Shown in pieces: positions 19,818-28,341 of a DNA stretch of 64,000 bases (positions within the stretch are counted from its first letter, which is position 1; the number at the start of each line of letters is the position of its first letter). Location: the NCBI RefSeq assembly GCF_021391535.1, contig NZ_CP090066.1:2679501-2743500 (forward strand), read 5' to 3'. The DNA comes from Aurantimonas sp. HBX-1 (GTDB lineage: Bacteria > Pseudomonadota > Alphaproteobacteria > Rhizobiales > Rhizobiaceae). Both the position numbers and the translations under genes were made by a program. The notes below the pieces were generated by a model. It ran no database searches. It had not been told where the DNA came from and saw nothing but the letters and a program-made list of their open reading frames with translations.

Positions 19818-19845
19818 ATGATACGTAACTTACGTATCATGTCAA
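19818..19845 (-). promoter_or_regulatory. Promoter with overlapping perfect palindrome, toxin-antitoxin operon
   Basis: On the minus strand TTGACA (complement of 19840-19845), a 16-bp spacer and TATCAT (complement of 19818-19823) form a near-consensus sigma-70 promoter. A perfect palindrome (arms ATGATACGTAA and TTACGTATCAT, one central base, 19818-19840) covers the spacer and the -10 box. This is the expected operator for autorepression by the antitoxin. The ATG of the toxin is seven bases past the -10 box, leaving no room for a ribosome-binding site. Confidence 0.8.
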
Positions 19846-19879
19846 TCGAGACAAGGCGCCCGTGAAGCCGCCCGCCGCC

Positions 19880-20296
19880 TTACGCCACCGGCTTCCAGTA
19901 ACCTTCCGCGGTCTTGCAGGCAGTGCCGACCGTCTTGGTCGGCTGCGCCGTGCCCTTGAAGGTGTGCGAATAGCCGCGGCAATCCTGCGAGCCGACGCGG
20001 TAGAGCTGCGTCGGCACCACCTCGCCGCTGAAGCCGTCGGCGGCCCAGGCGACCGGCTGGCCCGGCAGGCCGAACTGCAGCGCCTGGAATTCCGCCTCCA
20101 GCGCCCGCGAGCGCGCCTGCGACGGCCAGGCGCGCGTCGCCTCGTTCTGGCCGATCAGGCCGCCGTCCAGCGCCGTCACGCCGGCCGATGCCGCGCCGAA
20201 GCCGCCGCCGCCTCCCAGGCCGCCGCTGAGACAGCCGGCGAAAGGCAGCAGCAACAGCGGCACGGCGAGCTTCGACAGGGTGCGCATGGCGTTCAT
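19880..20296 (-). CDS. Surface-antigen-like outer-membrane lipoprotein
   Basis: The protein has 138 residues with this start. A lipoprotein signal (MRTLSKLAVPLLLLPFAGC) ends in the lipobox PFAGC, followed by a Gly-rich linker. The C-terminal part (SQDCRGYSHTF, GTACKTAEGYWKPV) resembles the end of the 17-kDa surface antigen family of alphaproteobacteria, with its paired cysteines. Starts at 20308, 20296 and 20287 are all possible; none has a clear ribosome site, and the lipobox only needs the last. It lies 70 bp downstream of feuQ in the same direction, so it may be part of the feu operon. Its function is unknown. Confidence 0.75.
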   Translation of the reverse strand: MNAMRTLSKLAVPLLLLPFAGCLSGGLGGGGGFGAASAGVTALDGGLIGQNEATRAWPSQARSRALEAEFQALQFGLPGQPVAWAADGFSGEVVPTQLYRVGSQDCRGYSHTFKGTAQPTKTVGTACKTAEGYWKPVA

Positions 20297-20366
20297 CCGA
20301 TGGGACATTCTGCCGGCGGAGCGTCGGCGTCTTTCCGGGGGGAGTTCGTCGCTTCGCCCCGCGATG

Positions 20367-21752
20367 TCAAGCCGCCAGCGAACCGAGCGCGCGCGGCAGG
20401 GCGATCTCGGCGCGCAATCCGCCCAGCGTCGAACGCCCGAAACCCAGCGTGCCGCGATATTCCGCCACCATGTCGGAGACAATGGAAAGGCCGAGGCCGC
20501 TGCCCGGCACCGCCTCGTCGAGGCGCCGGCCACGCTTCGTCGCGACCGCGATCTCGGCCTCACTGAGCCCCGGCCCGTCATCCTCCACGACGATCGCCAG
20601 GCGCTCCGGCGAGATAGCCGAGGCGCCCAGCCGGACGCGGCCCGTGGCCCATTTGCCGGCATTCTCGAGGAGGTTGCCGAGGATCTCCTCGAGGTCCTGC
20701 TGCTCGCCGGCGAACACCAGCTCGCCGGCATCCGCGGCGTCGAATTCCAGTTCCAGATGCGGGTTGAGCTTGGCGACGACCCGGGCCAGCCGCTCCAGCA
20801 CCGGCAGCACCGGCGTGCGGAAGACCGCGCCCTCCGACTGCGCCGCCACCCGCGCCCGGTCGAGATAATGCTGCACCTGCTGGCGCATGCGCTCGCTCTG
20901 GTCGGCGATGATCCGCCCGCGCTCGCCGCCCACCGCTTCCGCCTCGTTGACCAGCACGGCGATCGGGGTCTTCAGGGAATGCGCGAGATTGCCGACCTGG
21001 GTGCGCGAGCGCTCGACGATCCGGCGGTTGTTGTCGATCAGCGCGTTCAGCTCGACCGCCAGCGGCTCGATCTCGCTCGGGAACCGCCCTGTCAGCCGTT
21101 CCGCCCGGCCGGTGCGCACCCGCGACAGCGCCCGCCGCACCTCGCCGAGCGGGCGCAGCCCGAACAGGATGGCGAGCACGTTGACCAGGACGGTGCCAAG
21201 CCCCACCGCCCCGAGGTAAAGCGTCAGCGTCCGGTCGAAGCGCGCCATCTCGGCGGCGAGCACGCTGGCATTGCCCATCACCCTGAACCGCGCTGCATGG
21301 TTCTCGGCGTCGAGCACCACCTCGGTCTCCATGACCTTCAGCGTCTCGCCGTCGAGGCCCGGGATCTCGTAGCTGCGGCGATAGGCCGGATCGAACGGCG
21401 CCTCGGCCGTGGACACCTGCGGGATCGACAGGATGCCGAGCGAGCCCGACGATAGGCGGCCGCGGGTGTTCTCGCTCGCCGGCAGCACTTCCCAGTACCA
21501 GCCCGACAGCGGCTGCACGTAGCGCAGGTCGCCGAGATCGGGCGAGCCGGAGAGGAAGCCGTTCGCCCCGATGCCGACGCTGTTCACCAGGTTGTAGAGC
21601 TGCGCGGTCAAAAGGTCGTCGAAGCCTTTTTCGGCCGTCTGCGCGTAGAGCGACGAGATCAGCCCACCCGCCACGGCAAGCGCCAGCACCGCCCACAGGC
21701 TCGACAGGACGATGACGCGGGCGGTGAGGGACCTACCGGCCCGGGTCAGCAT
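20367..21752 (-). CDS. feuQ: Sensor histidine kinase, FeuQ homologue
   Basis: The 461-residue kinase has transmembrane helices at about residues 14-36 and 175-197 around a periplasmic sensor domain, a HAMP-like linker, HisKA with NLAHSLKTPIAVLVNEAEA and HATPase_c (NLLENAGKWA, DDGPGLS, GSGLGLSIV). It overlaps the regulator gene by 20 bp. The partner's near identity to the rhizobial FeuP proteins I remember identifies the pair. In Sinorhizobium meliloti FeuPQ responds to osmotic conditions and controls ndvA (cyclic glucan export). Transfer of that role to this organism is inference. Confidence 0.85.
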   Translation of the reverse strand: MLTRAGRSLTARVIVLSSLWAVLALAVAGGLISSLYAQTAEKGFDDLLTAQLYNLVNSVGIGANGFLSGSPDLGDLRYVQPLSGWYWEVLPASENTRGRLSSGSLGILSIPQVSTAEAPFDPAYRRSYEIPGLDGETLKVMETEVVLDAENHAARFRVMGNASVLAAEMARFDRTLTLYLGAVGLGTVLVNVLAILFGLRPLGEVRRALSRVRTGRAERLTGRFPSEIEPLAVELNALIDNNRRIVERSRTQVGNLAHSLKTPIAVLVNEAEAVGGERGRIIADQSERMRQQVQHYLDRARVAAQSEGAVFRTPVLPVLERLARVVAKLNPHLELEFDAADAGELVFAGEQQDLEEILGNLLENAGKWATGRVRLGASAISPERLAIVVEDDGPGLSEAEIAVATKRGRRLDEAVPGSGLGLSIVSDMVAEYRGTLGFGRSTLGGLRAEIALPRALGSLAA

Positions 21753-22404
21753 CGCGCATCCTGTAGCCCTGGCCGCGCACGGTCTCGATCAGGTCGATGC
21801 CGATCTTCTTGCGCAGGCGGCCGACGAAGACCTCGATCGTGTTGGAGTCGCGGTCGAAATCCTGGTCGTAGAGATGCTCGATGAGCTCGGTCCGCGAGAC
21901 GATCTGGTCCTGGTGGTGCATCAAATAGTCGAGCAGCCGGTATTCGTGCGAGGTCAGCTTCAGCGGCGTGCCGTCCAGCGTCACGCGCGAGGCGCGCATG
22001 TCGAGCCGCAGCGGCCCGCAATGGATCTCCGACGAGGCGTGGCCGGCGGCGCGGCGGATCAGCGCCCGGACCCTCGCCAGCACTTCCTCGACGTGGAACG
22101 GCTTGGTGACGTAGTCGTCGGCGCCGGCGTCGATGCCGGCGACCTTGTCGCTCCAGCGGTCGCGGGCGGTCAGGATCAGCACCGGCATGCGGCGCCCTTC
22201 CCGGCGCCAGCGCTCGAGCACGCTGATGCCGTCCATCACCGGCAGGCCGACGTCGAGGATCACCGCGTCGTAGGGCTCGGTGTCGCCGAGAAAATGCCCC
22301 TCCTCGCCGTCGAAGGCGCGGTCGACCACGTAGCCGGCGCCGCCGAGCGCCTCGGTCAGCTGCCTGTTCAGAGTCTGGTCGTCCTCGACCACCAGGATGC
22401 GCAT
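21733..22404 (-). CDS. feuP: OmpR-family response regulator, FeuP homologue
   Basis: This is a 223-residue regulator with a receiver domain (phospho-acceptor D51 in AVILDVGLP; TARDRWSDKVAGIDAGADD) and a winged-helix domain (LTSHEYRLLDYLMHH, YDQDFDRDSNTIEVFVGRL). The phrases GEEGHFLGDTEPYDAVILD and YDQDFDRDSNTIEV are characteristic of rhizobial FeuP as I recall it. It sits between the feuN-like gene and feuQ. It should regulate envelope or osmoadaptation genes together with FeuQ. Confidence 0.9.
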   Translation of the reverse strand: MRILVVEDDQTLNRQLTEALGGAGYVVDRAFDGEEGHFLGDTEPYDAVILDVGLPVMDGISVLERWRREGRRMPVLILTARDRWSDKVAGIDAGADDYVTKPFHVEEVLARVRALIRRAAGHASSEIHCGPLRLDMRASRVTLDGTPLKLTSHEYRLLDYLMHHQDQIVSRTELIEHLYDQDFDRDSNTIEVFVGRLRKKIGIDLIETVRGQGYRMRDADPGR

Positions 22405-22447
22405 GAATTCGTCCCCTGCTAGTGCCGTCCGGCGGATCCCGCCCCGA

Positions 22448-22771
22448 TCAGGGCCGGATCGTCACCGTCTCCTTGCGCGGCCGGCCGCCGTCGGTGCCCG
22501 GAATCAGCACGGTCACCACGCAGACGGTCTGCCCGCCCTCCTCGCGGCTCGACACCGAGAGAACCTGCCCGCCGGTCTGCGCCGCCGCCTGCGCCGCCGC
22601 GCCCGAGCAGTCCGCTTGCGCGATCTCGAAGCTGTCGTCGGGGCGTTCCGACCAGTCGAAACCCTGCACCCTTTCCGCCACCGGAACTTTCGCCCCGGTC
22701 GTCGCCGCGCCCGCCATGCCGGGCAGCATCAAGGTCAGGAGGCAGGCGATGAAGAGGCGCAGTGGGGTCAT
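22448..22771 (-). CDS. feuN: Small secreted protein upstream of feuP, candidate FeuN
   Basis: The 107-residue protein has a signal peptide (about 1-22, LFIACLLTLMLPGMAGAA) and a mature part of about 85 residues with two cysteines (C55 and C84) that could form a disulfide. In S. meliloti a small periplasmic protein, FeuN, is encoded just before feuP and restrains the FeuQ kinase. Position, size and export fit that role here, but I assign it by context, not by remembered sequence identity. A candidate activator-dependent promoter is discernible upstream (TAGTTA, complement of 22823-22828, with a poor -35 and TTCATTCG/TTCAGCG repeats). Confidence 0.6.
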   Translation of the reverse strand: MTPLRLFIACLLTLMLPGMAGAATTGAKVPVAERVQGFDWSERPDDSFEIAQADCSGAAAQAAAQTGGQVLSVSSREEGGQTVCVVTVLIPGTDGGRPRKETVTIRP

Positions 22772-22858
22772 GTGGGCCTGATGTGAGCCGGAAGGGCCGC
22801 CGGGCGGTGAAGGGCGTGTCTCTAACTAGCAGCCGGTCGCTGAACGACGAATGAATGT

Positions 22859-22884
22859 AGGCGGCGAACTTTCGTCCGCCGCCT
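22859..22884. terminator. Hairpin behind the GTA cluster
   Basis: AGGCGGCG (22859-22866) and CGCCGCCT (22877-22884) form a perfect 8-bp stem with a 10-base loop. It lies 11 bp beyond the stop of the last gene on the minus strand and upstream of feuN. No clear T-run follows, so it may be a weak or Rho-assisted terminator, or a barrier between the GTA operon and the feu operon. Confidence 0.4.
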
Positions 22885-22895
22885 CGTGGCCCATG

Positions 22896-23102
22896 CTAGC
22901 GGAGCGTCTTCTGCGCCGCCAGCCGGCCGATGATCGCCACCACGGCGCCGATCGCTGCCGCGGCGCTGGTCAGCGACACCGTCAGCGCCTCGTGAGTCGC
23001 GGCATCGAGCGTGACGCCGAACAGGCCGGCTAGCGCCGCGACGAGCGCGACGATGCCGCCCCAGACGCCGCGCGACTGGTACCAGGGTTTGTCTTCGTTC
23101 AT
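22896..23102 (-). CDS. Small membrane protein at the end of the GTA cluster, holin-like
   Basis: The 68-residue protein has a polar start (NEDKPWYQSRGVWGG) and two hydrophobic segments (about residues 13-32 and 42-62). The ATG at 23102 has AGAGGAG six bases upstream. It follows the baseplate gene by 32 bp in the same direction. Two-helix proteins of this kind in phages can be holins that let endolysins reach the cell wall. No endolysin gene is adjacent, and known GTA lysis genes sit elsewhere, so a holin role is only a guess. Confidence 0.65.
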   Translation of the reverse strand: MNEDKPWYQSRGVWGGIVALVAALAGLFGVTLDAATHEALTVSLTSAAAAIGAVVAIIGRLAAQKTLR

Positions 23103-23134
23103 GCGCGTCTCCTCTTGCTGGTTTCTTCGCGGGC

Positions 23135-26100
23135 TCAGACCGCCCGGCCGATCACGGCGCTGCGGGCCGTCCCCGCGCCCCATTGCGGGCTCACCTGGGC
23201 GACGCGGAGCGTCAGCGCCGCCGGCAACGCCCCGAAGGCCGCCGCCAGTTCCCCGGCCGGCACCGCCAGCGCCGGCCCGTCCGTCTCCCGCACCAGGAGC
23301 CCACCCGCCGCGTCCGTGATCTCGATGCGGTAGAGTTCGCGCTCCTCGCCGAGCGGCACTTCTATGCCGTCCCAGCCGTCGCCGCCGATCCGCGTCCGGC
23401 GGATCCAGGTGGCCGTCAGGCTGCCGTCGGCGGCGTAGGTTCCGGCCAGATGCACCGGCGACAGCGGCTTCACCGAGCGGTGGCCCAGCGCCGCGGTGAC
23501 GCTCACCACGGCCGGATCGTCGAGCGGCCGGCCGAGCGGCGCGACCCGCCAGGCAAGGCTCCGGCCGACGTCCCGGCTGGTCAGCCCGAGCGCGCCGGCG
23601 CCGGCATCGAGCAGCACGAAGGCCGCACCCGCCGCCGCTCCCGCCGCCATCGCGTCCTCCGTCCCGCCCTGCCCACGCAGCAGGCCGGCAAGCTCGAACT
23701 CGAATGGCGCCACCTCTTCGGCGATCTCGAACTGCAGCACTTCCCAGAGCCCCGGCGCGGCTTCCACGGCGCAGAGATTGCCGCCGTCCAGCATCGCCGC
23801 ATGCGAGATCGACGCCAGCGCGCCGCGATAGAGCCGCACCCGCGGCCGGTTCGCCCGGTCGACGATCCCGACCGGCCTCGCCGCCAGCGCCCGCGTCAGG
23901 ATGCCGGCGGTCGCCGGGCGGCTCGCCGTCGCCCGCCGCTCGGGTGCGCCGTCGGTGCCGGCGGCGGTGATCACACAGGGGACCCAGGGTTTGGCGACGA
24001 CGGCAAAGCGCGCGCCGGCGATGCCCTCGCCGCCGTCCGGCAGCGGCAGGTCGAGGAGATGCACCACCGGCCGCGACGCCAGCCCCGGCCGGCCCGGCTG
24101 CGGCGTTGGTCCTGGCGCGCCCTGGTCGGGCCTCGCGCGCCGGCGCGGCGGCAGGCGCCGCGCCTCGATGCGCCGCGCCGCGCCGGTCTCGATCCGCGTC
24201 ACCAGCCAGTCGCCCGGCCGCTCGGCAAGCGTCACCACGTCGCCGGTCTCGAGCCCGAGCATCGACGGCGCGACGGCAAGCCGCGCGGTCTCCGCGATGA
24301 CGCCGGCCTCCTGCAGCATCGCCGCCGCCAGTTCCCGCGCCTGGTCCTCCTCCAGCACCACCGGCAGGTCGACGACCGCCTTGCGCGGATGCGCCGCCTC
24401 CGCCCGCACCGCCTCGGCCGAGGCCGGCTGGTAGGCGCGGGCCGGATCGAGGAAGCCGAGCGCGATCTCTTCCGCCGCCTCGCCCGCCTCGCCGCGCCGC
24501 CGCTCGACATAGGCGCCCTCGTCGTCGACGAACGCGCCGATGTCCGAAACCGGCGACACCCGCGCCAGCGAGCGGAACACCAGCCCGCCGCCCGAGACAT
24601 GCGCCACCGTGCCGGTCAGCCGCATCAGCTCTTCCAGCGCGCGGCGCGCCGTGTCCGGCCCCGAGACGACGAAGCCGCCGATCGAGGCTTCCACGGCGGA
24701 GACGTCGTAGTCGCCGATGCCGTGGTCCTCGAGCATCGCCGCGATCAGCGCGTCCACCGGCGCATTGGCCAGGCGGCCGCTCAGCCAGTGGCCGCGCCGC
24801 CAGTTGTCGCCGTCGCTCCAGACGTCGGTGCGGCCCGGAAACGCCGGATAGGGCCGCGCATCCCAGGTCCAGAGGTGGATTGCGCCCGGATCGACCATCC
24901 GCCCGCCATAGAGCGGCGAGACCGGGTTGTTCGCCGCGGTGAAATCCGGCGAGGCTGGGTCCCAGTAGCCGAGCTGCGCCTCGAGGAACCGCCGCTGCAC
25001 CAGGTCGTCCCGGCCGCCGGCGGAGAAATGCGGCACGAAGCTCTCGGACGATTTCGGATCCACGAAGACATTCGGCTGGTTCGGCCCGCGGTGGATCGCC
25101 GGGCAGCCGAGCTCGGTGAACCAGATCGGCTTCGACATCGGCACCCAGGGCGACGGGCCCGCCACCTCCACGCCGCCGCGCCGCTCGACATGGGGATTGG
25201 CCCACCAGCTGGCGATGTCCTTCGGTCGGAACACCCACGGCTTGCCCGCCGCGCCGTCGGTGATCGGGGTGCGCAGCCCGGCCGCCCGGTCGGCATCGCC
25301 GGCATAGTACCAGTCGAAATACTCCCCGCCCGCGATCCCCGCCCGCAGCGCCGGCACATCGTAGTCCGACGGCGCGCCATCCTCTGCCGTGGCGCCGTCT
25401 CGCCGGTCGGCAAGCGGCAAATAATTGTCGATGCCGACGACGTCGATCGCCGGCGAGGCCCAGAGCGGATCGAGATGGTAGAATACGTCGCCCGACCCGT
25501 CCGCCGGCTGGTGGCCGGAATACTCGCTCCAGTCCGCCGCATAGGTGACGATCGCTTCCGGCATCATCGCCTTCACCGCCTCGGCGATGTCGATCAACCC
25601 CTCGACGAAGGGGAACCGCCCGTCGCCGTCGCGGATCTGCGTCAGGCCGCGCATTTCCGAGCCGATGACGAAGGCGTCGACGCCGGCAAGCTTGGCTAGA
25701 TGCGCCTGGTGGAAGATCATCCGGCGATAGGACCATTCGGCCGGCCCGGAATAGCCGATCCCGCCCGCCCCGACGCTGAAATCCGACGGATCGGCCGTTC
25801 CGAGAAACGCGTCCACCGCCGTCCGTGCCGCCGCCGTGCCGTCCGGCGAGCCCGGCCTGCCGGGCGCGATATCCAGCGTCATCCGGCCGCGCCAGGGAAA
25901 CGCCGCCTGCGCCGCCCCGCCATAGGGGTCGGGCAGCGCGTTGCCTTGCGGCACGTCCATCAGGATGAACGGGTAGTAGGTGACCGCGAGCCCCCGTGCC
26001 TTCAGGTCGGCGATCGCCCGCAGGACGCCGGCGTCGCTCGGCGTGCCGCCGAAGGCCGGACCGCCGCCGAGCCGGCTGATCAGCCTTGCGCCGCCGCGCC

Positions 26101-27016
26101 CGACGCCGCCGGCCCGCCAGGTCTCGTCCTCGTCGCGCGCCGAAAGTTCCACCCCCGGCCGCAGCGTGCAGTGCCCCGCCCGCAGATCGTCGCCGAACCA
26201 GGAGACGACCAGCGCCGCGCGCCCGAGCGCCGGGCAGAGCGCGCCGAGTTCGTCCAGCGAGGCCGTCCAGTCGCTGGCCTTGTAGAGCATGTTGCGGTTC
26301 ACCAGCCGGTCCTCGCCCGGCCCCAGCCGCTCGCGCACCGGGCGCGGGTCGAGCCCGTGCTCGCTGGCGCCGGGGATGATCGTCACCGCCCGGATCTGGC
26401 TCTCCAGCCGGCCCACCGGGCGCAGCACCTCGCAGGAGATCTGCGGGATGCGGTTGCCCCAGCGCTCCAGCGGCAGCCGCTCGAAGACGAGATAGGCAAG
26501 GCCGCGATAGGCCGGCGCGTTGCCCGCGCCCTGCCGCGCCTCGATCAGCGGATCGGGCGCCTGTCCCTCGTCGCCGCGATAGACGCGGTATACGATGTCG
26601 GAGAGGTCGAGTTCCTCGCCGTCCGCCCAGACCCGCCTTATCGCGGCGATCGGCCCCTCGCAGAGCCCGACGGCGACATTACCGTAATAGCTGTAGGTGG
26701 TGACCTCCACCCGCGGGCCGCCCTTGCCGCCCTGGCGCTCGGTGTCGGAATCCTCCTCGAAACGCGTCGTCCAGATCACCTGGCCGGCAACCCGCGCGCT
26801 GCCGTAGACGCGCGGGATGCCGGCGCCCTCGTCGGCCTGCATGATGCGGCTGCCTGTGAGCCGCGGCCCCTCGCTGCGCGTCGTGCCGCCGAACAGCCAG
26901 GAATCCACCGAAGCGCCCGCCAGCGCCCCGGCGGCGCGGCCGAGCACCGCGCCGAACGGCCCGCCCAGCACGCCGCCGACGAGGCTGCCCGCCGCCTGCA
27001 ACAGGATCGTCGCCAT
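23135..27016 (-). CDS. GTA baseplate multidomain protein (host-specificity protein, 'megatron', gp15)
   Basis: This 1293-residue protein is the largest structural protein of the particle. The N-terminus (LQAAGSLVGGVLGGPFGAVLG, DSWLFGGTTRSEGPRL) is typical of GTA gp15. A TIM-barrel glycoside-hydrolase-like domain lies in the middle (about 400-700; YAADWSEYSGHQPADG, WFTELGCPAIHRGPNQPNVF), followed by the phage tail-tip (tail_3) domain and C-terminal beta domains. It forms the distal baseplate and is thought to help peptidoglycan passage and receptor contact. I chose the ATG at 27016 because GGAG lies six bases upstream; a GTG three bases earlier is possible. Confidence 0.94.
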   Translation of the reverse strand: MATILLQAAGSLVGGVLGGPFGAVLGRAAGALAGASVDSWLFGGTTRSEGPRLTGSRIMQADEGAGIPRVYGSARVAGQVIWTTRFEEDSDTERQGGKGGPRVEVTTYSYYGNVAVGLCEGPIAAIRRVWADGEELDLSDIVYRVYRGDEGQAPDPLIEARQGAGNAPAYRGLAYLVFERLPLERWGNRIPQISCEVLRPVGRLESQIRAVTIIPGASEHGLDPRPVRERLGPGEDRLVNRNMLYKASDWTASLDELGALCPALGRAALVVSWFGDDLRAGHCTLRPGVELSARDEDETWRAGGVGRGGARLISRLGGGPAFGGTPSDAGVLRAIADLKARGLAVTYYPFILMDVPQGNALPDPYGGAAQAAFPWRGRMTLDIAPGRPGSPDGTAAARTAVDAFLGTADPSDFSVGAGGIGYSGPAEWSYRRMIFHQAHLAKLAGVDAFVIGSEMRGLTQIRDGDGRFPFVEGLIDIAEAVKAMMPEAIVTYAADWSEYSGHQPADGSGDVFYHLDPLWASPAIDVVGIDNYLPLADRRDGATAEDGAPSDYDVPALRAGIAGGEYFDWYYAGDADRAAGLRTPITDGAAGKPWVFRPKDIASWWANPHVERRGGVEVAGPSPWVPMSKPIWFTELGCPAIHRGPNQPNVFVDPKSSESFVPHFSAGGRDDLVQRRFLEAQLGYWDPASPDFTAANNPVSPLYGGRMVDPGAIHLWTWDARPYPAFPGRTDVWSDGDNWRRGHWLSGRLANAPVDALIAAMLEDHGIGDYDVSAVEASIGGFVVSGPDTARRALEELMRLTGTVAHVSGGGLVFRSLARVSPVSDIGAFVDDEGAYVERRRGEAGEAAEEIALGFLDPARAYQPASAEAVRAEAAHPRKAVVDLPVVLEEDQARELAAAMLQEAGVIAETARLAVAPSMLGLETGDVVTLAERPGDWLVTRIETGAARRIEARRLPPRRRARPDQGAPGPTPQPGRPGLASRPVVHLLDLPLPDGGEGIAGARFAVVAKPWVPCVITAAGTDGAPERRATASRPATAGILTRALAARPVGIVDRANRPRVRLYRGALASISHAAMLDGGNLCAVEAAPGLWEVLQFEIAEEVAPFEFELAGLLRGQGGTEDAMAAGAAAGAAFVLLDAGAGALGLTSRDVGRSLAWRVAPLGRPLDDPAVVSVTAALGHRSVKPLSPVHLAGTYAADGSLTATWIRRTRIGGDGWDGIEVPLGEERELYRIEITDAAGGLLVRETDGPALAVPAGELAAAFGALPAALTLRVAQVSPQWGAGTARSAVIGRAV

Positions 27017-27019
27017 CAC

Positions 27020-27454
27020 CTACTCCGGAAACCGAAAGACGCCGGCGATCCGCGCCGACCAGGCATGCGGCAGCGGCGAGGAGACGACCGCGGCGCCCTC
27101 ATAGGCGTGGATCACCCGCCCGTCCGCGTCGGCGATGCCGCAATGGCTCGCCGGCGCGCCGTCCCGCCAGCGAAACAGCAGCACGTCCCCCGGCAGCATC
27201 CCGGCGGCCTCGACCGCCACGAGATGCCGGCGCGCCGCTTCCATCAGCCGGTCCGGCCCGCCGCGCACCGCCCAGTCGGTGCGATACGGCCCGGGCGCCT
27301 CCGGCTCGCTTCCGTAGAGCTCCCGCCAGACCCCGCGCACCAGGCCGAGACAGTCGCAGCCGATGCCGCGCCGGCTGCCCTGGTGCCGATAGGGCGTGCC
27401 GAGGAAGCTTCGTGCCACGGTCAGCGCCACCGCCGGCCGCGTCGACGCGGTCAT
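27020..27454 (-). CDS. GTA NlpC/P60 family peptidase (gp14)
   Basis: The 144-residue cell-wall peptidase is part of the particle tail. The catalytic Cys stands in GCDCLGLVRGVW and the His in PASHCGIADADG. The rest (GTPYRHQGSRRG, LPGDVLLFRWRDG) fits NlpC/P60 proteins of GTAs and of lambda gpK type. It would cut peptidoglycan cross-links during DNA delivery. It overlaps gp13 by 4 bp and ends 3 bp before the preferred start of the baseplate gene. Confidence 0.93.
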   Translation of the reverse strand: MTASTRPAVALTVARSFLGTPYRHQGSRRGIGCDCLGLVRGVWRELYGSEPEAPGPYRTDWAVRGGPDRLMEAARRHLVAVEAAGMLPGDVLLFRWRDGAPASHCGIADADGRVIHAYEGAAVVSSPLPHAWSARIAGVFRFPE

Positions 27455-28341
27455 GGCACCACCGGCGAGCCGTCATGGACGCCGTCGCTCTTGGCGATCG
27501 AGAACACCTGGTCGCCGCCCGGAATATGCGGGAAGCCGCGGAAATTCGCCTGATTGCCGAAGCGGTCGCGGCAGGTCGAAAAGCGCCGATCGCAGCCTTC
27601 GGTCAGCCGCAGCCGGTTGCCCGGCTGAACCGCCGCCTCCGGCGGATCGGCCAGCGCCACCCGGACCGTGCCGAGCCCGGTCGTCGCGGCCGTGACGACC
27701 TCCGCCGCCAGCCCCGCCGCCGCGCCGTCGAGAAACACCGCCCCGCCGAAGCCGAAGCGGCCCGGATTGCCGCCAAGGTCGCCGGCCACCAGCACCGCGG
27801 CAGCCTCGGTGCCGGCGATGACCACCTCGATCGTATGGGGCGGCTCCTGCGCCGGAAACCGGCAGCGATGGTCGCCGAACACCGCGTCGCAGCGGCGCCG
27901 ATAGAGCCGCCCGCGCACCCGGTCGAGCGCCGCCGTCAGCCCGCGCAGTTCCGCGGCAAAACCGGTCTCGCCGTATTTCACCTCGCCGAGTTCGGCGACG
28001 TCGAGCAGCAGGTGCGACGCCGGGTCCTGCCAGTCGACGGCGAAGATCTCGACCCTCGCGCCGTCGAACCGACCGGCCCTGATGTCGGCCTCGTCGATCG
28101 CCGCCGACGCCAGTGCGCCCTCCACTTCCGATGTCGTCGCCGCCAGTCCGAGCGTCGCCTCGGCCTCCGTCGCGCTCAGCCCCGTCGCCGCCTCGAACAC
28201 GGTGCCGGCGAAATGCAGCGGCGCGTCGTGGTCGGTGAAGCCGAGGACGACGCCGTCCTTGCGCGTCAGCCGCCAGCCATGCGCCAGCGTCGTCGCCGGA
28301 AGCGCCAAATGGGCGGCCAGCGCCGCCGGAATGTCCCTCAT
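27451..28341 (-). CDS. GTA baseplate hub protein, DUF2163 family (gp13)
   Basis: This 296-residue protein begins MRDIPAALAAHLALPATTLAHGW and continues with FTDHDAPLHFAG, typical of DUF2163 (GTA gp13). The C-terminal third has four well-placed cysteines: RRRCDAVFGDHRC and GCDRRFSTCRDRFGN. Together with the lambda gpL-like position in the cluster, this suggests that it binds an iron-sulfur cluster, as tail-tip hub proteins do. It overlaps its neighbours by 4 bp on both sides. Confidence 0.92.
   Translation of the reverse strand: MRDIPAALAAHLALPATTLAHGWRLTRKDGVVLGFTDHDAPLHFAGTVFEAATGLSATEAEATLGLAATTSEVEGALASAAIDEADIRAGRFDGARVEIFAVDWQDPASHLLLDVAELGEVKYGETGFAAELRGLTAALDRVRGRLYRRRCDAVFGDHRCRFPAQEPPHTIEVVIAGTEAAAVLVAGDLGGNPGRFGFGGAVFLDGAAAGLAAEVVTAATTGLGTVRVALADPPEAAVQPGNRLRLTEGCDRRFSTCRDRFGNQANFRGFPHIPGGDQVFSIAKSDGVHDGSPVVP

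Noticed and set aside
23183..25699. 838-codon open frame on the plus strand inside the GTA baseplate gene
   Set aside because: It is antisense to an unmistakable baseplate protein. Composition is Arg/Pro-rich as expected from a shadow frame.
22896..25736. 946-codon minus-strand frame reading into the small membrane protein
   Set aside because: Only the last 68 codons are real; the rest is an out-of-frame reading of the baseplate gene.
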